Shown here in pieces: positions 60,990 through 64,000 of a stretch of DNA of 64,000 nt. Under the pieces are notes generated by a model, which made no database searches, was not told the DNA's origin, and worked only from the letters and a program-made list of their open reading frames with translations. The DNA comes from Dryocosmus kuriphilus (Eukaryota; Arthropoda; Insecta; Hymenoptera; Cynipidae): NCBI GenBank assembly GCA_038277395.1, contig CM076190.1, forward strand, positions 127,378,197 to 127,442,196. Direction: 5' to 3'. A program made the translations under genes and the position numbers. Within the stretch, counting starts at the first letter, position 1, and every line of letters starts with the position of its first letter.

Positions 60990-61727
60990 GATTTTTTCTA
61001 TGCTTTCCCTCCGTTCGAAATTATTTTGCGTACACTTAGAGAAATCATCGATGATTCTGCTAGAGGGATTGTCGTTGTACCACTTTGGCCAGCTCAGTTT
61101 TGTTCCCTTTTTTATTTTTGCTCCGAACTTCTGATCCAATTTATTTTAATCCGAAACAACATCGATATGTATGAGTTGAATGTTCTGCGTGTTATAAAAT
61201 TTATTTCTAAATAGTTTCAAGATGGGTGCGTTGCGTCGGTGGACACTCTTAATAGTTGTCGTTCTGCCATTGCCCCTTTGTCTGATCTAGATTTATGTGT
61301 AGATTCACGGGTCAAGAGAATTTTTAAAGGATTAGCTAATCTTTGACCTAATAAACCTAAATATTACACAACAGGGGATCCTCAGCTTGTTTTGTACTGT
61401 ATAAGTAGCTGAGGTCCCACGGATACGTTTACATTAGAAGAGCTTTCTTTTAAATTAGTCATTCTTTGTGCCCTGATTACAGCTCATCGAATGCAGACGC
61501 TTGCTCTGATCGATATCAGAAATATCGAAAGACATAAAAATTCTATGTGTATTAAGATACCGGAAAATATTAAAACTCCGCGAGTCAATAGGACTCAGCC
61601 TACGTTGTTGATACCTTATTACAGGCAAAATGAAATTATTATTTGTGTAGCTTCAACTTTAGAAGGTTATTTAGAAAAAATTAAGGAGTTACGGAGCAGT
61701 AGGGCTAATAATAATATATTATTATGA
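60990..61727 (+). pseudogene. DIRS-type retrotransposon fragment: RNase H end and tyrosine recombinase
   Basis: From 60996 the plus strand reads FYAFPPFEIILRTLREIIDD and ARGIVVVPLWPAQ, the typical end of a DIRS RT-RNase H region. After a gap with stops it reads DLDLCVDSRVKRIFKGLANL, stop, YYTTGDPQLVLY and LEELSFKLVILCALITAHR, then from 61491 MQTLALIDIRNIERHKNSMC and IKTPRVNRTQPTLLIPYY. This matches the N-terminal half of DIRS tyrosine recombinases, including the TAHR..TL motif with the first catalytic Arg. The C-terminal part with the catalytic Tyr is missing. Confidence 0.7.
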
Positions 61728-61774
61728 ATCAATCACATTTCTAAATCAAAATAAATTATAACGCAAATACCTAT

Positions 61775-61880
61775 TTCAAAGATTTTGCCAATATCATTGT
61801 TTCATTTACAATGATATTTGTGGCCATATCAAGAATAAGTATAGCTGATTCAGCTATACATTATTTTTCGTGTATTAAAA
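61775..61880 (+). repeat. Dispersed hairpin repeat, copy H3
   Basis: Perfect stem AATATCATTG (61790-61799) and CAATGATATT (61809-61818) with a 9-nt loop. Compared with H1 one base pair changed on both sides (G-C to A-T). It lies about 700 bp upstream of the gene at 62514, in the opposite orientation relative to the gene compared with H1 and its gene. Otherwise 61730-62400 holds no recognised gene. Confidence 0.65.
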
Positions 61881-62424
61881 ACTATTATTATCAGGAAAAA
61901 AAGAAAATTTTAGTTGTTTCCCTTGGAAAAATTCTTTGTTCACTTGATTGGTTTTAAAATATCTGACGGAACTATCTGATGGTAATTACATAATATATTA
62001 ATCGTTTAATTAAAATGTAGATCAGTATAAATAAAATATAAAACAAATGAGTTGCGTGGCAAAAATATCATTCTTAGAGAAGACAGAGTTTATTAGTTAG
62101 TTTCTGCAAAAATGATTTACAACAATAACTATTATTAACTTTTCATTATTTTTTGTACCCTACTATCATCCTTGCACTATTTTATAGAAATTCTGGGGAA
62201 AAATTTTTAATTAAAAAAAAAAAGAATTAAGCAAGAACTTCTTTTTTCGTCGGTCGTCAATATATGTATGCTCATAGTTGAAACAAAGTTTTTAGAAAAA
62301 TTTACTTCTTTCTTATCTTATCTTTGTCCAAGCTTCTAAAACTAAATCATGAACAAGTTTATTAGCACTCAGACTATAAGTCCATTATGCCATAAATCAT
62401 GAACTAACGAATTATAGTGTCTTC

Positions 62425-62432
62425 TATAAATA
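62425..62432 (+). promoter_or_regulatory. TATA box of the second secreted-protein gene
   Basis: TATAAATA, 82 nt before the ATG at 62514, preceded by AGTGTCTTC. The gene at 10030 has AGTGTCCTAC...TATAAATA in a similar place. Transcription would start near 62455-62462. Confidence 0.5.
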
Positions 62433-62513
62433 TAGCGAAATATTGTCAAGAATTTTCCCTAGTTGCAATCTTATCGAAATTCTTCATAAGTGGATTTTCC
62501 TTGTTGCAAGAAT

Positions 62514-63563
62514 ATGAGGAGCCTGATTCGTATTCTGTACTTCATCTTAGTGATTTTTCCTATTCCTATTGGTAAATATAATTACATCTATAATTTGAAG
62601 TTAAATTTTTTATTGCAGTATATTTATTTTCTATTCGAAACTGATCAAATGAAAATAATTTTTTTTCAACGTACTGAAAGTTATAGGCCTATCTTGTAAA
62701 AGCAAGATTTCAAAATATATCAGTAAAATATTTTGGTGCGCATGAATATTTCACTAATTTCACACCACGAAGTACTATCTTTTATGAAGGTTTATTAAAG
62801 AAATTATAAAAAAAATTCTAAAAATCAATTTCAAAAACCCATCATTCCTCTCAAATTATTTCTTTGCAAATGTAAAAGAAACTTATATCCGTGGCAGAGA
62901 TTACGCTGTATCAACAAAAATCTGTTTGTTTTCTATGCACTACAATATACACAGAAGAGAAAATCCTTGTACAGAGATCTCTTACCGTACTATAACCATA
63001 GTTTGAAATTTTAAATGAAAGTTTCTTAGTTATCAAGAACCATCTCTTTGTTATCTCATTTTTCGATCAAATAAAATTGAAGTAAAGAAAAACTATGATT
63101 TATCAAATTAATTTAATAAGTAATACAATAATTAATTTCCTACTTATACTTTCTTTTTGCAGAATTAGCTATGAGAAGGCATGCCCCGACGGCTCACGTC
63201 CAAGTATATCGTCTTCACGTTCGTAATTACGAAGATGAAGATGGTTGGACTAATAACTTACCATCAGGCGAGTTTCTGGTAGCAATAGAGGGTGACTACA
63301 TCATTGGAGCAGTCTTAGATCAATTTATTTTGTATCCATTTACCGTTTATAGATTTCCTAAGTATGTAAGAGTTAAGATATACAAAACTACCCTTCAAAA
63401 TATATTTATACCAAAAAACGCTATACAAGAGGAGAGGAATCCTTTGCATGCACGGTTCTTCAGGAGATACGAGAACCTAAATAATTTATATCTTGCCGTG
63501 AAACTCTTCACTGATACATTGCACGTTGCAGCCGATCTATTGCGTCCTCGTCAACCCATGTAA
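62514..63563 (+). CDS. Small secreted protein, unrecognised (two exons, 152 aa)
   Basis: Exon 1 is 62514-62571 (58 nt): MRSLIR then a hydrophobic core ILYFILVIFPIPI, a signal peptide. Donor GTAAAT at 62572; acceptor TTCTTTTTGCAG ending at 63162. Exon 2 is 63163-63563. The intron (591 bp) is phase 1 and the junction codon is GAA (Glu), as in the gene at 10030. The mature part of about 133 residues is basic, rich in Arg, Tyr and Phe, and has no cysteine. It has the stretches GEFLVAIEGDYIIGAVL, FPKYVRVKIYKTTLQNIFIP and LYLAVKLFTDTLHVAADLL, the last a likely amphipathic helix ending in Arg/Pro residues, loosely like the end of the other protein. No domain recognised. The frame is intact and uninterrupted by transposons. 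Confidence 0.72.
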
Positions 63564-63675
63564 TGAAAAAAAGGAAACATTTTTGTCGAAACTAAACGTA
63601 TGTACGCGTGTCGGTACATTTCGTTGTGAAATATAATGTACGTAAGGTGAAACAGATAAAATGTTCTTTGGCACA

Positions 63676-63681
63676 AATAAA
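63676..63681 (+). promoter_or_regulatory. Poly(A) signal of the second secreted-protein gene
   Basis: AATAAA 113 nt after the TAA stop, giving a normal short 3' UTR ending near 63700. Confidence 0.6.
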
Positions 63682-63699
63682 GTACTTACAGCATATTTT

Positions 63700-64000
63700 A
63701 AAAGACTTCAAGCATGACAAAGTTATGTTTTGATAGCTGACGTACTTTTTTTTAACTTCTAATATCATAAATTCGTTCCATAAGTGCTCTAAATATATTA
63801 GAATTAATTAAATCTTGCAACACTGCATACGGGGCACGTCGATCGAAGAATTTTGTGGAGACTTTAACAGAGTTGGAAGATATAACATAAAATAAAAGTG
63901 ACAAAAGTGACGGATGACTGTTTAAGGGTGAGTGAATAAGATGCAAAAAGAAGTGTGAATGATTGTGAAAAAGGAGAAAAGTGAATGAATGGTGAATTTA
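63700..64000. other. No gene recognised to the window end
   Basis: AT-rich, with repeated 'GTGA(A/G)TGA' strings in the last 80 bases. No coding frame is supported; a further gene could start outside the window. Confidence 0.3.

Noticed and set aside
60886..61134. Plus-strand 82-codon ORF and its minus-strand shadow
   Set aside because: The meaningful frame is a different one (from 60996), matching the DIRS RNase H end.

Overview
The window is AT-rich eukaryotic DNA from an arthropod, almost certainly an insect. The evidence is GT-AG introns, TATA and AATAAA signals, and a dense mix of insect-type transposable elements (mariner, Tc1, pogo, P/THAP9-like, Merlin-like, copia, BEL/Pao, Dong/R4, other non-LTR and DIRS-type). 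A hymenopteran host is my best guess from the repeat style (long tracts of 'TTGAAAATTC' repeats, many mariners), but that is inference.

Only two loci look like intact host genes: a 156-codon gene at 10030-11326 (+) and a 152-codon gene at 62514-63563 (+). Both have a 58-nt first exon encoding a signal peptide, one phase-1 intron whose junction codon is GAA (Glu) in both, and a single second exon encoding a cysteine-free mature protein. I recognise neither product. The shared design suggests one diverged family of small secreted proteins, and it is the most interesting signal here. A degenerate copy of the first gene's upstream region lies on the minus strand at 29640-31305, without a recognisable gene.

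Other host-like material is broken: an intron-containing ORC2 pseudogene (46038-47221, minus), an SR-protein-like exon remnant (about 48565-48770), a 5S-rRNA-like fragment (48804-48858), and two minus-strand copies of the C-terminus of an unrecognised acidic protein (925-1020, 1842-2087).

The rest is nested mobile DNA. 1-7859: copies of a repeat with GC-rich palindromes, a deleted non-LTR element and a 2-kb tract of short AT repeats. 10258-11663: two hAT-like MITEs inside the first secreted gene (intron and 3' UTR). 11769-20796: a pogo element split by a copia element. 21400-23452: a mariner split by a full-length copy of the palindromic repeat. 26039-31098: internally deleted mariners and a Merlin-like element. 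32041-41030: a non-LTR element split by a SINE and by a BEL/Pao element. 41580-45236: a palindromic MITE and a P-element-like transposon. 48914-54407: three Tc1/mariner superfamily elements. 54555-61727: a Dong-type element in a TAA tract, a non-LTR element lacking its reverse transcriptase, and a DIRS-type recombinase fragment.

All coordinates, splice sites and translations were read by eye. Family names rest on recognised motifs, not database searches.
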